Shown piece by piece: positions 52,069-61,330 of a stretch of DNA of 64,000 bases. Under the pieces are notes generated by a model. It was not told the DNA's origin and ran no database searches. It saw only the letters and a list, made by a program, of their open reading frames with translations. This stretch comes from Rhodoferax sp. GTDB lineage: Bacteria > Pseudomonadota > Gammaproteobacteria > Burkholderiales > Burkholderiaceae_C. The translations under genes were made by a program, and so were the position numbers. Position 1 is the stretch's first letter; each line of letters opens with the position of its first letter. The stretch covers positions 1 to 64,000 of the forward strand of contig JACKLL010000014.1 of assembly GCA_024235935.1 (NCBI GenBank), in the 5' to 3' direction.

Positions 52069-53174
52069 CAGCGTCTTAGCACCAGCCAGCTGAATGCCGA
52101 CAGTGACAGCAGGGAGTAAATGATGCCGGGCGCCGCAGCCGCCAGCCACGGCCACCAGTTGCGCAGGTTGCCGAAGTGGCCGAACAGGTTGTTGAGCAGG
52201 AAAAAGCTGATGCCGGTCATGACGCCGATGAAGACATAGGTCGAGATGGCGGTCGTACGGAAGTGCAGATAGGCAAAGGGCAGCGCCAGCACCAGCATCA
52301 CCATGCAGCTGAGCGGGTAGAACACCTTGCGCCAGAGTTCGATCTCGTAACGTTGCGAGGCCTGGTCGTTCGCGTCCAGGTGGCGCATGAACTGGAACAG
52401 GTCGATGATCGGCATGCGGTCCGGCCGCAACAAGGCGACTGCGGCCATCTCCGAGGTCAGGCCGGTGTTCCAGCGGAATTCGTCCAGGTGCTCGACCTCG
52501 GCCCGCGGCTGTCCACGTGCATCCGTGGTGAAAACGGTGCGCCGCACATCCTGCAGCAACCAGAAGCCGCCACCGGTGAAGGACCCCTGGGCCGCCTCGC
52601 TGTTGGAGGCGAGCTTGCCCGCGTCGGTGTACTCCATGATCCGGATGCGGCGCATGTCGCCATTGGGTTGCAAGGCGCCGACATTGACCCAGAATGCGTG
52701 CGTGTCCTGCTTCTCGCGCAGCCAGGCGCCGGTCTGGCCCACGGTGATCTCCCGTACGTACTGCGCGCGCAGGAACTGGCCGGCACGGTCGGCCACCGGG
52801 ACCAGAAAGTCTCCGATGGCAAAGGTGACCAGCGTGAACAGCATGCCCAGGCCCAGCATCGTGCGCAGCGCCCGCCATGGGTCGAGCCCGCTGGTGCGCA
52901 GCACGGTGAATTCGGAGTTCTGCGCCAGCCGTGCCATCACGAAGACCGAGCCGATCAGCACCGTGATGGGCAGCAGGTCGTATAGGCTGCTGACGGACAG
53001 CGTGGCGACATAGGCCAGGGCGTGGCGCAACTGGTAGCCACCGGGACCGGCGGTGTTGATCCAGCGCAGCTCATTGACGAAGTCGATGAACGAGAACAGG
53101 GCCAGAAAGGCCAGCGTGGTGAACGCCACTGCGGCGATCACCTCGCCGTAGATCATGCGGCGCACGGTTTTCAT
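52068..53174 (-). CDS. lptG: LPS export permease LptG
   Basis: One of the two inner-membrane permeases of the LptB2FG machine that extracts lipopolysaccharide and passes it to LptC/LptA. The 368-residue protein has three N-terminal membrane helices, a periplasmic beta-jellyroll and three C-terminal helices. It begins MKTVRRMIYGEVIAAVAF with ITVLIGSVFVMARLAQNSEFTVLRTSG, a segment strongly conserved in LptG, and ends SLSAFSWLVLRR. It overlaps the lptF stop by four bases and is followed by cbiX with a one-base overlap. Confidence 0.95.
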   Translation of the reverse strand: MKTVRRMIYGEVIAAVAFTTLAFLALFSFIDFVNELRWINTAGPGGYQLRHALAYVATLSVSSLYDLLPITVLIGSVFVMARLAQNSEFTVLRTSGLDPWRALRTMLGLGMLFTLVTFAIGDFLVPVADRAGQFLRAQYVREITVGQTGAWLREKQDTHAFWVNVGALQPNGDMRRIRIMEYTDAGKLASNSEAAQGSFTGGGFWLLQDVRRTVFTTDARGQPRAEVEHLDEFRWNTGLTSEMAAVALLRPDRMPIIDLFQFMRHLDANDQASQRYEIELWRKVFYPLSCMVMLVLALPFAYLHFRTTAISTYVFIGVMTGISFFLLNNLFGHFGNLRNWWPWLAAAAPGIIYSLLSLSAFSWLVLRR

Positions 53175-54298
53175 CGGGTGCGCGTCGTCGTGACGGTGGC
53201 TGTGTCAGGTATCCGGGTTCGCCGAAATGACGGCAGCAGCCGGATGTTCCAGTGTTTCTTGAACAGCAGCAGGCAGGTCACCATAAAGACGCCACCATGC
53301 AAACCCAGATTGAAGGTCCAGAAGTCGGCAGTCCCCGACGAGATGCGGCTGGCGCCGAGGTTGACCATGTTGTAGTAGACGATGAAGGTGAATAGCGAGA
53401 AGAGCAGATTGCCGTTGCGGCCGACCCGCGGATTGACGGTGGAAAACACCAGACCCATCAGCACGAAGTTGATGGACGCCAGCGCCAGCCCGATGCGCCA
53501 CGACAACTCGCCCAGGTAGGGCTGGGTGTGGCCCAGCCACAGTGCGCGGGTCGACAGCACGGTGGGAGGCAGCGCACGGGCCACCTGCTGCGCTTTTTCA
53601 TCCACCAGCACGCCGTATTCCTTGAATTCGCTGATCTTGAAGCCGGGCGCGTTGATCTGGTCCTCCATGCGCTGGCCGTTGGTCAGCATCAGGAAGCGGT
53701 CCGCGCCGACGGTATCGATGCGCCCGGCACGGGCCGAGGTCACGATCTGCTTGCCTTTTTCGCGGGCGGCGATGAACACCTGCCCGGCAGTCTTGCCCTC
53801 GACCGAGTCCTTGTCGATGAAAAACACCCGGTCACCGCTGGCCGACTCCTGAAACTGGCCCGGTACGATGCGTTCGAGGTCGCCGCGCTGCTCGTAGCGG
53901 TCGCTCAGGGCTTCCGATTGCTGGTGGGACCAGGGCCAGACAAAAACGGAGAACAGGGCGATCACCAGCCAGATCGGCCAGGAGAATCGAATCAGGGGCC
54001 GCAGAAAGCTGACCAGGCCCTGGCCGCTGGAGAACCAGATGGCCATTTCGCTGTCCCCATACATGCGCGACAGCGTGGATACGGTCGCGACGAACAGGCT
54101 CAGTGTGAGAATCGTCGGCGCATGGCCCAGCACGGTGTAGCCCAGCACCATCATGACCTCGGCCGGGTCGACGCTGCCGCGCGTGGCCAGGCCCACGGTG
54201 CGGATCAGCAACATGGTCATGACGATCGTCGCAAGCACCACCACGGTGGCGCCGAAGGTCCGGGACATCTCCTTGCGGATGGAAGAATGGAATAACAT
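53171..54298 (-). CDS. lptF: LPS export permease LptF
   Basis: The partner permease of LptG in lipopolysaccharide export. The 375-residue protein begins MLFHSSIRKEMSRTFGATVVVLATIVMTMLLIR. Membrane helices flank a periplasmic domain that includes GDRVFFIDK, and NPRVGRNGNLLFSLFTFIVYYNMVN lies in the C-terminal helical part, as in LptF. The ATG at 54298 leaves only 23 bases to the divergent pepA start. That divergent pepA-lptFG layout is also found in Escherichia coli. Confidence 0.95.
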   Translation of the reverse strand: MLFHSSIRKEMSRTFGATVVVLATIVMTMLLIRTVGLATRGSVDPAEVMMVLGYTVLGHAPTILTLSLFVATVSTLSRMYGDSEMAIWFSSGQGLVSFLRPLIRFSWPIWLVIALFSVFVWPWSHQQSEALSDRYEQRGDLERIVPGQFQESASGDRVFFIDKDSVEGKTAGQVFIAAREKGKQIVTSARAGRIDTVGADRFLMLTNGQRMEDQINAPGFKISEFKEYGVLVDEKAQQVARALPPTVLSTRALWLGHTQPYLGELSWRIGLALASINFVLMGLVFSTVNPRVGRNGNLLFSLFTFIVYYNMVNLGASRISSGTADFWTFNLGLHGGVFMVTCLLLFKKHWNIRLLPSFRRTRIPDTATVTTTRTR

Positions 54299-54321
54299 CG
54301 CTTGCAATGAAAGACGCAATT

Positions 54322-55833
54322 ATGAACTTTGAAATCAAGTCAATGGATTTGTCGGCTGCTGCTGCTGGCAAGGCGGACGCGCTGGTGATCCTGGTTCCAC
54401 AGGGCTTCGGCCCGGTCAAGGGCGTGCTGGGGGACCTGATCGGTGCGGTGCTCAAGGCCGGTGACTTCGAGGCCAAGGCGGGCAAGCTGCTGGCCATGTA
54501 CAACGTGGCGGGCGTGGCAGCCAAACGGGTGGTACTGGCCGGATGCGAGGCTGGCACGGCGCGCCAGGTGCGTCAGGCCGTGAGCGCCGCCGTCACGGCT
54601 CTCAAGGTCCCGAATGTCCGCCGGCTGCTGGTCTGTTTCGCGGCGCCGGCCGACGACGCCGCGCTGCGCATGGCGGTTCAGGCCGCGGCCGACGCCAGTT
54701 ACGTCTACACCACCACCAAGTCCAAGCCGGAGCCCCGTGCACTTGCCGAGGTGGTGCTGGGCGTGCCGGACGCAGCTCCGAGCCAGGCGGCTTTCGCACT
54801 GGCTGTTGCCACCGTTCGCGGCGTGGAACTGGCCAAGGAATGGGCGAACCGCCCAGGAAACCATGCGACGCCGACCTTGCTGGCCGGGGCGGCCAGGGAA
54901 CTGGGCAAGATGGCGCACGTGCAATGCGAGGTGCTGGGCCCCAGGCAGGTGGCCAAGCTCGGCATGGGCGCCTTCATGGCGGTTGCGCGCGGCTCGGAAG
55001 AAGAATTGCGTTTCATCGTCCTGCGCTATACCGGCGCCCCCAAGAACGAGGCGCCCACGGTGCTGGTGGGCAAGGGCATCACGTTCGACAGCGGCGGCAT
55101 CTCGATCAAGCCTGCGCCCGAGATGGACGAGATGAAGTACGACATGTGCGGTGCCGCCAGCGTGCTGGGTGTGTTCCGCTCGTTGGCCGAACTGAAGCCA
55201 GCCATCAACGTCGTAGGGCTGATTCCGAGCTGTGAGAATCTGCCGGACGGGCGTGCCGTCAAGCCGGGTGACGTGGTCACCAGCATGAGCGGACAGACGA
55301 TCGAGATCCTCAACACCGATGCCGAAGGGCGGCTCGTGCTGTGCGATGCGCTGACCTACGCCGAGCGCTTCCAGCCCCGCGCAGTGGTCGACATCGCCAC
55401 GCTGACCGGTGCCTGCGTCATTGCCCTGGGTGGCGTTCGCAGCGGCATGTTTGCCAGCACCGATGCGCTGGCCGCATCCTTGTCGACAGCCGGTGACGAT
55501 GCCATGGACCTGTGCTGGCGCATGCCGCTGGACGAGGAGTACGCCGACGGGCTCAAGACCCATTTCGCCGACGTGGCCAATGTCGGCGGCCGACCCGCCG
55601 GCGCGATCACCGCGGCCAAGTATCTGCAGCGCTTCACCGCGAAATACCCGTGGGGCCACCTGGACATTGCCGGCACCGCATGGAAGGGCGGCGCGGCCAA
55701 GGGCGCAACCGGTCGTCCGGTGCCCTTGCTGCTGCACTTTCTGCTGGCCCAGGCGCCCGCACAAGGTACGACGGCCGACGCTGCCAAGGCACCTGCCGGC
55801 AAGCGCGCCTCGGCTGCGCGGCGCAAGGTTTGA
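54322..55833 (+). CDS. pepA: Leucyl aminopeptidase PepA
   Basis: A 503-residue M17 metallopeptidase that removes N-terminal amino acids from peptides. The C-terminal catalytic domain has VGKGITFDSGGISIKPA with metal ligands, and the family signature NTDAEGRLVLCD. The protein ends with an Ala/Lys/Arg-rich tail. The start MNFEIK at 54322 matches PepA homologues better than the ATG five codons earlier. It is divergent from lptF with only 23 bases between start codons, so both promoters must overlap coding sequence or each other. It is followed by holC. Confidence 0.96.
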   Translation: MNFEIKSMDLSAAAAGKADALVILVPQGFGPVKGVLGDLIGAVLKAGDFEAKAGKLLAMYNVAGVAAKRVVLAGCEAGTARQVRQAVSAAVTALKVPNVRRLLVCFAAPADDAALRMAVQAAADASYVYTTTKSKPEPRALAEVVLGVPDAAPSQAAFALAVATVRGVELAKEWANRPGNHATPTLLAGAARELGKMAHVQCEVLGPRQVAKLGMGAFMAVARGSEEELRFIVLRYTGAPKNEAPTVLVGKGITFDSGGISIKPAPEMDEMKYDMCGAASVLGVFRSLAELKPAINVVGLIPSCENLPDGRAVKPGDVVTSMSGQTIEILNTDAEGRLVLCDALTYAERFQPRAVVDIATLTGACVIALGGVRSGMFASTDALAASLSTAGDDAMDLCWRMPLDEEYADGLKTHFADVANVGGRPAGAITAAKYLQRFTAKYPWGHLDIAGTAWKGGAAKGATGRPVPLLLHFLLAQAPAQGTTADAAKAPAGKRASAARRKV

Positions 55834-55924
55834 TCGGCCGCGTCGGATATCTGCGCGTTGCGGCGCCGATGCCAGGGGCCGCAGCGCGACATCCGGGGTG
55901 GTTCCGACAGCACGAGTGACAGCC

Positions 55925-56359
55925 ATGACCGAGATCGCATTTCATTTCAACATGCCGGACAAGACCGGCTACATCTGCCGCCTGCTGCGCAAGGCGACGG
56001 CGCAAGGCGCCCGCGTCGCCGTTTCCGGTCCGCAGGCCGTGCTGCGCGACCTCGATCAGGCCTTGTGGTCGTTTTCGGCCGTGGATTTCGTTCCGCATTG
56101 CAGCGCCGACAGCCCGGCCCATGTGCGTGAGGCTTCGCCGGTGGTACTGGGCGGCGCGCTGGACGCGCTGGCGCACCAGGATGTTCTGCTCAATCTGGAC
56201 GCCGAGGTGCCGACCGGCTTCGAGCGCTTCACCCGGGTGATCGAGGTGGTGGGGGCCGATGACGAGGAGCGCGCCCATTCCCGTGCGCGCTGGAAGTATT
56301 ACCAGCAACGCGGCTACCCGATCGTGCGGCACGACCTGGCCGACAAGGGAGGCCGCTGA
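55925..56359 (+). CDS. holC: DNA polymerase III chi subunit HolC
   Basis: A 144-residue chi subunit of the replicative polymerase clamp loader, which links it to single-stranded DNA-binding protein. It shows the typical start MTEIAFHFNMPDKTGYICRLLRKA, then LWSFSAVDFVPHC and SPVVLGG, and ends RARWKYYQQRGYPIVRHDL. The order pepA-holC is a common chromosomal arrangement in proteobacteria. Its stop overlaps the ATG of the next small gene by one base. Confidence 0.95.
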   Translation: MTEIAFHFNMPDKTGYICRLLRKATAQGARVAVSGPQAVLRDLDQALWSFSAVDFVPHCSADSPAHVREASPVVLGGALDALAHQDVLLNLDAEVPTGFERFTRVIEVVGADDEERAHSRARWKYYQQRGYPIVRHDLADKGGR

Positions 56360-56805
56360 TGGTCACCTCGGCGCGCGGCTATCCGCGTTTTGTACCGACC
56401 CTGACCGAAGTGGTTCGCGCGCCGGCGCCACCGGTCGAGCCGCCGCCGGATCCGGCATTGCTCGAGGCTGCCCGGCGCGAGGCCGAAGAGGCGCAGCGCC
56501 GCCAGGAGGCTGCCCGCCGCCAGGAGGTCGTCGAGCGGCTGCGGGCGCACCTGCTGACGGCTGTCGATGACCGGATCCAGGACATGGTGGCCAGCACCAT
56601 GCTGGAGCAGGTCGATCTGGTGGGCGAACGCCTGCGCCGGCAGATGGACGACATGGTGCGGGAGTCCTTCGAGACGATTGCCGCGCGGCTGCGTGCCGAA
56701 CTGGAGGTGATGGTGGACGAAGCCGTCGATGCCGTTCTGGCGGCGCCCCCTGCTGAGCCGGTGGCGGAGCCGGTGACCGTCGACCCGGTCGACCCGGACG
56801 TCTGA
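56359..56805 (+). CDS. Small hypothetical coiled-coil protein next to holC
   Basis: A 148-residue protein with a Pro/Ala-rich start and a long charged helical middle (EAARREAEEAQRRQEAARRQ) that should form a coiled coil. A segment VDDRIQDMVASTMLEQ resembling small DNA-associated helical proteins follows, and the tail is Pro/Val-rich. Its ATG overlaps the holC stop (TGATG), so it is cotranslated with the polymerase subunit. I do not recognise a family, and no function can be assigned. Confidence 0.7.
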   Translation: MVTSARGYPRFVPTLTEVVRAPAPPVEPPPDPALLEAARREAEEAQRRQEAARRQEVVERLRAHLLTAVDDRIQDMVASTMLEQVDLVGERLRRQMDDMVRESFETIAARLRAELEVMVDEAVDAVLAAPPAEPVAEPVTVDPVDPDV

Positions 56806-56963
56806 GCGGCCGCAGAAGGCATTTGCCGGCGTTGTTTTTTTGCGCAGAGAACCCGCTTGGGCAGGGGGTTGTGCAGTGGTGTGCCAACGGGAAATGCGGT
56901 ATCCTCGCCGGCTGTTGGGGCAAATAATGCCCAAACTGAACAAAACCCCCCCTTGGAGTTCCT

Positions 56964-58184
56964 ATGCAAATGAAATTTCGTACTACCTTGACGTTGTGCG
57001 CGGCAGCCGCATTGATGGTGGCTTGCGGCAAGAAGGAAGAGCCGGCACCTGCTGCTGCTCCGGCCCCCGCCGCCGCTCCGGCACCCGCCGCAGCGCCCGC
57101 GCCTGAGGCAGCCAGCGACGTCATCAAGATCGGCCACGTCGGTCCGACCAGCGGTGCGATCGCCCACCTGGGCAAGGACAACGAAAACGGCGCCCGCATG
57201 GCGATCGACGAACTCAACGCCAAGGGCGTGATGATCGGTGGCAAGAAAGTCACACTCGAGCTGCTGCCAGAAGACGACGCTGGTGATCCGAAGCAGGGCA
57301 CCGCAGTGGCCACCAAGCTGGTCGACGCCAAGGTCAACGGCGTGATCGGTCACCTGAACTCCGGCACCACGATCCCCGCGTCGGCGATCTATGATGCCGC
57401 CGGCATCCCCCAGATTTCCCCCTCGGCAACCAACCCCAAGTACACCCGCCAGGGCTTCAAGGGCGCGTTCCGCGTCGTGGCTGACGACGTTCACCTGGGC
57501 AGCACGCTCGGCAAATACGCCGTCAACACGCTCAAGGGCAAGAACATCGGCGTGATCGATGACCGTACCGCATACGGCCAGGGCGTTGCCGAAGAGTTCG
57601 AAAAGGCGGTTACCGCTGCCGGTGGTACCGTGGTGGGCCACGAGTTCACGACCGACAAGGCGACCGACTTCAACGCCATCCTGACCACGCTCAAGGGCAA
57701 GAAGGTTGACGTCGTGTTCTTCGGCGGCATGGACGCCGTTGCAGGCCCGATGATCAAGCAGATGGCCCAGCTCGGCATCAAGGCCAAGTTCATGGGTGGC
57801 GACGGCATCTGCTCGGGCGAACTGCCCAAGCTGGCAGGCGACGCACTCAAGGACGACATGGTCTATTGCGCCGAAGCCGGTGGTGTCGAAGGCGAGCAGA
57901 AGGTGGGCATGGAGAAATTCCGCGCTGACTTCAAGGCCAAGTTCGGTGCCGACGTTCAGGTGTATGCACCTTACGTCTATGACGCTCTGAACGTCATGGT
58001 GGCTGCCATGGTCAAGGCCGATTCGGCCGATCCTGCCAAGTACCTGCCTGAACTCAAGAAGACCGAGTACAAGGGCGTGACCGGCAACATCGCCTTCGAC
58101 GAAAAGGGCGACATCAAGAACGGTGCCCTGACGCTGATGACCTACAAGGGCGGCAAGCGTACCGAACTGGCTGTGATCCGCTAA
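56964..58184 (+). CDS. Branched-chain amino acid ABC transporter substrate-binding protein (LivK-type)
   Basis: A 406-residue periplasmic binding protein. The signal segment ends in MVACGKKEE, a lipobox-like site, followed by a tether made of about six repeats of APAPAA type. The bilobed receptor starts VIKIGHVGPTSGAIAHLGKDNENG, typical of the leucine/isoleucine/valine binding family, and has LLPEDDAGDPKQGT and VDVVFFGGMDAVAGP. The ATG at 56964 has GGAG about six bases upstream; a second ATG lies two codons later. No liv permease or ATPase genes are adjacent. The strong terminator after the gene shows a monocistronic unit. Confidence 0.93.
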   Translation: MQMKFRTTLTLCAAAALMVACGKKEEPAPAAAPAPAAAPAPAAAPAPEAASDVIKIGHVGPTSGAIAHLGKDNENGARMAIDELNAKGVMIGGKKVTLELLPEDDAGDPKQGTAVATKLVDAKVNGVIGHLNSGTTIPASAIYDAAGIPQISPSATNPKYTRQGFKGAFRVVADDVHLGSTLGKYAVNTLKGKNIGVIDDRTAYGQGVAEEFEKAVTAAGGTVVGHEFTTDKATDFNAILTTLKGKKVDVVFFGGMDAVAGPMIKQMAQLGIKAKFMGGDGICSGELPKLAGDALKDDMVYCAEAGGVEGEQKVGMEKFRADFKAKFGADVQVYAPYVYDALNVMVAAMVKADSADPAKYLPELKKTEYKGVTGNIAFDEKGDIKNGALTLMTYKGGKRTELAVIR

Positions 58185-58210
58185 TACTGCGTTCAAGCTG
58201 TTCCAGAAAA

Positions 58211-58234
58211 GCCCCGCTCAGCGGGGCTTTTTTT
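58211..58234 (+). terminator. Strong intrinsic terminator after the LivK-type gene
   Basis: GCCCCGC and GCGGGGC flank a three-base loop, followed by seven T residues. This is a textbook rho-independent terminator 27 bases after the stop codon. Confidence 0.93.
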
Positions 58235-58407
58235 CGCCTGGCGGATTTTCACTGCGCTGTCGGGTCCAGGAAAGCTTGACGCCCGGGGCCAAGCTGGTTC
58301 CCGGAGGTTTGACGGTTGCCGGTCTGTGCCTCAGGTCTTTCCCTCCCGCCAGCTCAGGTGTCACCCGGATACCGCTATCGGTCTGCAAAGGCGATAGTCG
58401 CAAGGCG

Positions 58408-59793
58408 ATGACAGATTCACCTGCCTACCTTGCGGTCCTCGACAAGCTGCACACCGGTGTCGTCATCCATGCCGCCGATACCCGCATCTTGTACATCAAC
58501 CCACGCGCGATCGAGTTGCTGGGGCTGTCGAGGGAGCAGATGCTGGGCAAGAAGGCCATCGATCCGGGCTGGCATTTCGTGGATGCCGAAGGCAGGACCA
58601 TCGAGGCGGATCAGTACCCTGTGAGCCGGGTCATCACTCAGCGCGTGCCGCTGCCCGAAACGGTGTACGGCATCGTCGCTCCTGGCAGGACGTCACCAAT
58701 GTGGGTACTGGTGAGCGCCTACCCGGAATACGAAGCCCAGGGCGAATTGCAGCAGATCGTGGTCAATTTCCACGACATATCCGCTTTCAAGCAGGCCCAG
58801 GAAACCCTTCGTGCGAGCGAATTCCGGTTTCGCACCCTGTTCGAGACCGTGGTCCATGGCATCGTCTACCAGGACCGTGAAGGCCACATCACCGACGCCA
58901 ATCCAGCAGCGCAACGCATTCTGCGGCTGAGCCTGGACCAACTGCAAGGGCGGTCGTCGACCGATCCATCCTGGCGGGCCGTGCGCGAGAACGGAGAGAC
59001 GTATGCCGGCGACAAGCACCCGGCGATGCGTGCACTGCGCAGCGGACAAGCCGTACACGGCGAGGTGATGGGCATCGCAGCGCCGGGCCGTGGCCTGACG
59101 TGGATCACGGTCAATGCCAGCCCGCTTTTCGAGGACGGCATGGTCAGCGGGGTGTACTCCATCTTTGAGGACGTCACCGAAAAGCGGGCGCTGGAAGAGC
59201 AGGTTCGCCAGCAGGCCCTCTTCGATCCACTTACGTCGCTGCCGAACCGGCACCTGCTCAACGACCGCATTGCGCAGGCTTTGGCGGTGTGCCGGCGTAC
59301 CGGTCGTCTCGGCGCTCTGATGGTGCTGGATCTGGACAACTTCAAGCCGATCAATGACAGCCATGGGCACCTGCTTGGAGACCAGTTGCTGCAACAGGTG
59401 GCGTCCCGACTGGCGCATGCGGTGCGCCAGGCCGACACGGTCGCACGCTTTGGCGGCGACGAGTTCGTGGTGCTTCTCCCCGAGCTGGCCAAGGATGCGG
59501 CGCAGTCGGTCGCGCTGGCAATGGGGGTCGCCGAGAAGATCCGCGCTTCGCTGGCTGCGCCGTACCTGCTGCGTCCACAGGACCATCGTGGGCCGGCGAT
59601 AGAACACCACTGCTCAGCCAGTATCGGGGGCGCGCTGTTCGACCCCTCCTCGGACGAGGGTGCTGCCATCTTGCTGCGTGCGGACCAGGCGATGTACGAG
59701 GCCAAACGAAACGGGCGCAATCGCGTCAGCTTCGGTGCGGAATCGATCGACTGTCTGGCCGATCCGGCGCCCGGCGCCCGAGCTGCGGACTAG
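58408..59793 (+). CDS. PAS-PAS-GGDEF diguanylate cyclase
   Basis: A 461-residue signalling protein with two PAS-type sensor domains (about 5-130 and 135-265) and a C-terminal GGDEF domain. The active-site loop reads RFGGDEFVVLLPEL, so cyclic di-GMP synthesis is expected. The product-inhibition motif RQAD sits five residues before GGDEF, so feedback control is likely. No membrane segment or EAL domain is seen, so it is probably cytoplasmic. The start MTDSPAYLAVL (58408) is chosen because the PAS domain begins there; an upstream frame of 44 residues has no domain similarity. The gene follows the terminator of the LivK gene by about 170 bases. Confidence 0.93.
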   Translation: MTDSPAYLAVLDKLHTGVVIHAADTRILYINPRAIELLGLSREQMLGKKAIDPGWHFVDAEGRTIEADQYPVSRVITQRVPLPETVYGIVAPGRTSPMWVLVSAYPEYEAQGELQQIVVNFHDISAFKQAQETLRASEFRFRTLFETVVHGIVYQDREGHITDANPAAQRILRLSLDQLQGRSSTDPSWRAVRENGETYAGDKHPAMRALRSGQAVHGEVMGIAAPGRGLTWITVNASPLFEDGMVSGVYSIFEDVTEKRALEEQVRQQALFDPLTSLPNRHLLNDRIAQALAVCRRTGRLGALMVLDLDNFKPINDSHGHLLGDQLLQQVASRLAHAVRQADTVARFGGDEFVVLLPELAKDAAQSVALAMGVAEKIRASLAAPYLLRPQDHRGPAIEHHCSASIGGALFDPSSDEGAAILLRADQAMYEAKRNGRNRVSFGAESIDCLADPAPGARAAD

Positions 59794-59879
59794 CGCGTTC
59801 GCATGGGCGGCCCTTGAGGGCGGCCATCAAGAGCGCCGCACCAGGCATAAGGCCATGCCCCTGGTAACTTGCGCGCCCG

Positions 59880-59900
59880 GCCAGGTGCCTGGCACCTGGC
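59880..59900. repeat. 21-bp near-perfect palindrome
   Basis: GCCAGGTGCC and GGCACCTGGC flank a single T, giving a 10-bp inverted repeat with almost no loop. It lies between the cyclase and the DedA-like gene. It may be a REP-like element, a protein-binding site or, given the A-rich stretch after it, part of a terminator on the minus strand. The role is unknown. Confidence 0.6.
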
Positions 59901-59976
59901 ATCAAAAAGCAGCCAACGGGCAAGGTCATGGCGGGGTTTTTCCGCCTGCCGAGCGCCGATCGTGCATGCTCGTCCG

Positions 59977-60609
59977 ATGACCGCCAATGAACTGCTGGCA
60001 TGGATTGCCGAATACGACCTGTGGGTATACGCCCTCCTGATGGCTTATGCCTTTGGCAAGACGGGCCCATTGCCCATGGTGGCAGGTTATGTCAGCGCCC
60101 TTGGGGCCTTGCAGGCACCGATGGCGATCCTGGTGGTTCTGGCTGGCTCCTTGTTGGGCAGCCAGCTTCGGTTTGCCATAGGACGCTATGGCTCGCCCTG
60201 GCTTTTCGAGCGATTTCCCCGCTTTGCACCCTGGTTGGCGCTTGGGGCCGCAGGGGTCGATCGGTATCAGCGTCTGCTGTTGCCGCTGTACCGTTTTGCC
60301 AAAGGCTCCTTCAGCCTGATCGGGATGGGTGCTGGTGCTTCCCGGTTGACCTGGCGGCGGTTCATGTTGTTCGATTCAGCGGGAGCTCTTTTGTGGAGCA
60401 CCGTATCCGTGGGGCTGGGTGTGGCGATCGGTCAGCTCGGGCACGCACTGGATCCGCGCTGGGCTGCCTATTTCGGGCTGGGTCTGCTGGTACTGGTCAT
60501 GGTGACGGTTGCCGTGTCAGGTGCCCGGCTCAAGCGCATTTTGTTGCCGCACGCGACCGAGGCATTGCTGGCGGCCAAGGCGCGACGCGCACAGGCATCC
60601 GCCGCCTGA
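59977..60609 (+). CDS. DedA/SNARE-associated-type membrane protein
   Basis: A 210-residue inner-membrane protein with about five hydrophobic segments resembling the DedA family. It has the pattern FGKTGPLPMVAGYVSALGAL, in place of the family's E-x-GLPxPGE, then GSLLGSQLRFAIGRYGSP and RFAKGSFSLIGMGAGASRLTWRRF, which holds the family's conserved Gly/Arg residues. DedA proteins work in lipid-carrier recycling and envelope homeostasis; the role here is not known. The ATG at 59977 fits the start of similarity. Confidence 0.78.
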   Translation: MTANELLAWIAEYDLWVYALLMAYAFGKTGPLPMVAGYVSALGALQAPMAILVVLAGSLLGSQLRFAIGRYGSPWLFERFPRFAPWLALGAAGVDRYQRLLLPLYRFAKGSFSLIGMGAGASRLTWRRFMLFDSAGALLWSTVSVGLGVAIGQLGHALDPRWAAYFGLGLLVLVMVTVAVSGARLKRILLPHATEALLAAKARRAQASAA

Positions 60610-60707
60610 GCAGGCCAGCCTGCGCTGCCCATGACCACGACGCCCGGCGTCACAAAGCCGGTGTCGACACCGTGCCACAAGCTGTCTGACGCCAGCGCCG
60701 TGGGGCG

Positions 60708-61313
60708 CTACCAGGGCTTGGGCTGGCGCCGTTCCACTTGTGTGGCTGCAAGCGTGTAGCCGCTGGTTCCCATCAGCGAGTCGTTGCGCGCCGTGTGCAG
60801 GATGCCGGCCACCGATACGGCATCCATGGTGCGCAAGTCCTTGACCGGCTGGGTCACCATCACATGGATGATCTGGTTCGCCGGCGGTGGCGGGGTGTGG
60901 ATGCAGGCGCCGAAGTACGGCACCAGCAGGAACTCGCGCATTTCGCCCTTCCGGGCATCCAGGGGCACGACGTAGCCGGCGATTCGTACCTGGGCGCCGT
61001 TCAACGCATGGTTGGTGGGCGCGTTGTCCCAGGTCTCGCGCATCTGCCGCGCAAGTTCCATGGCCTTGGGGCTGCCGTCGTCCAGGCTGGCGAGCGGCAG
61101 GTTGCGATAGCGCTGGAGCGGATCCCAACCCTTGGGGACCAGCGTTTGCCAGTCGAGTTCGCCGATGGCGGCCTGGGAGGGAGAGCCGCCGGCGCTCTTG
61201 CTGCGTTCGTAGTCGAGGGCCAGCCAGCGCACGGTGCCGCCGAGCGCAAGCATGACCGCCAGCGCGGCGCCGACGCGCAGGGCGAGCTGGAAGCGGGGGG
61301 AACTTATGGGCAT
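60708..61313 (-). CDS. DUF3299 family protein, first paralogue
   Basis: A 201-residue protein with one N-terminal membrane segment (LALRVGAALAVMLALGGTV) and a periplasmic DUF3299 domain. It has the highly conserved FLLVPYFGACIHTPPPPANQI, where Cys and His could bind metal. Its neighbour downstream of the permease (61331) is a second DUF3299 protein, so this is a duplicated pair. In Vibrio a DUF3299 protein is part of the Zrg zinc-uptake locus, which suggests metal handling. It ends the leftward ABC transporter run. Confidence 0.85.
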   Translation of the reverse strand: MPISSPRFQLALRVGAALAVMLALGGTVRWLALDYERSKSAGGSPSQAAIGELDWQTLVPKGWDPLQRYRNLPLASLDDGSPKAMELARQMRETWDNAPTNHALNGAQVRIAGYVVPLDARKGEMREFLLVPYFGACIHTPPPPANQIIHVMVTQPVKDLRTMDAVSVAGILHTARNDSLMGTSGYTLAATQVERRQPKPW

Positions 61314-61330
61314 CGGGGCTCTGCGCGCCG

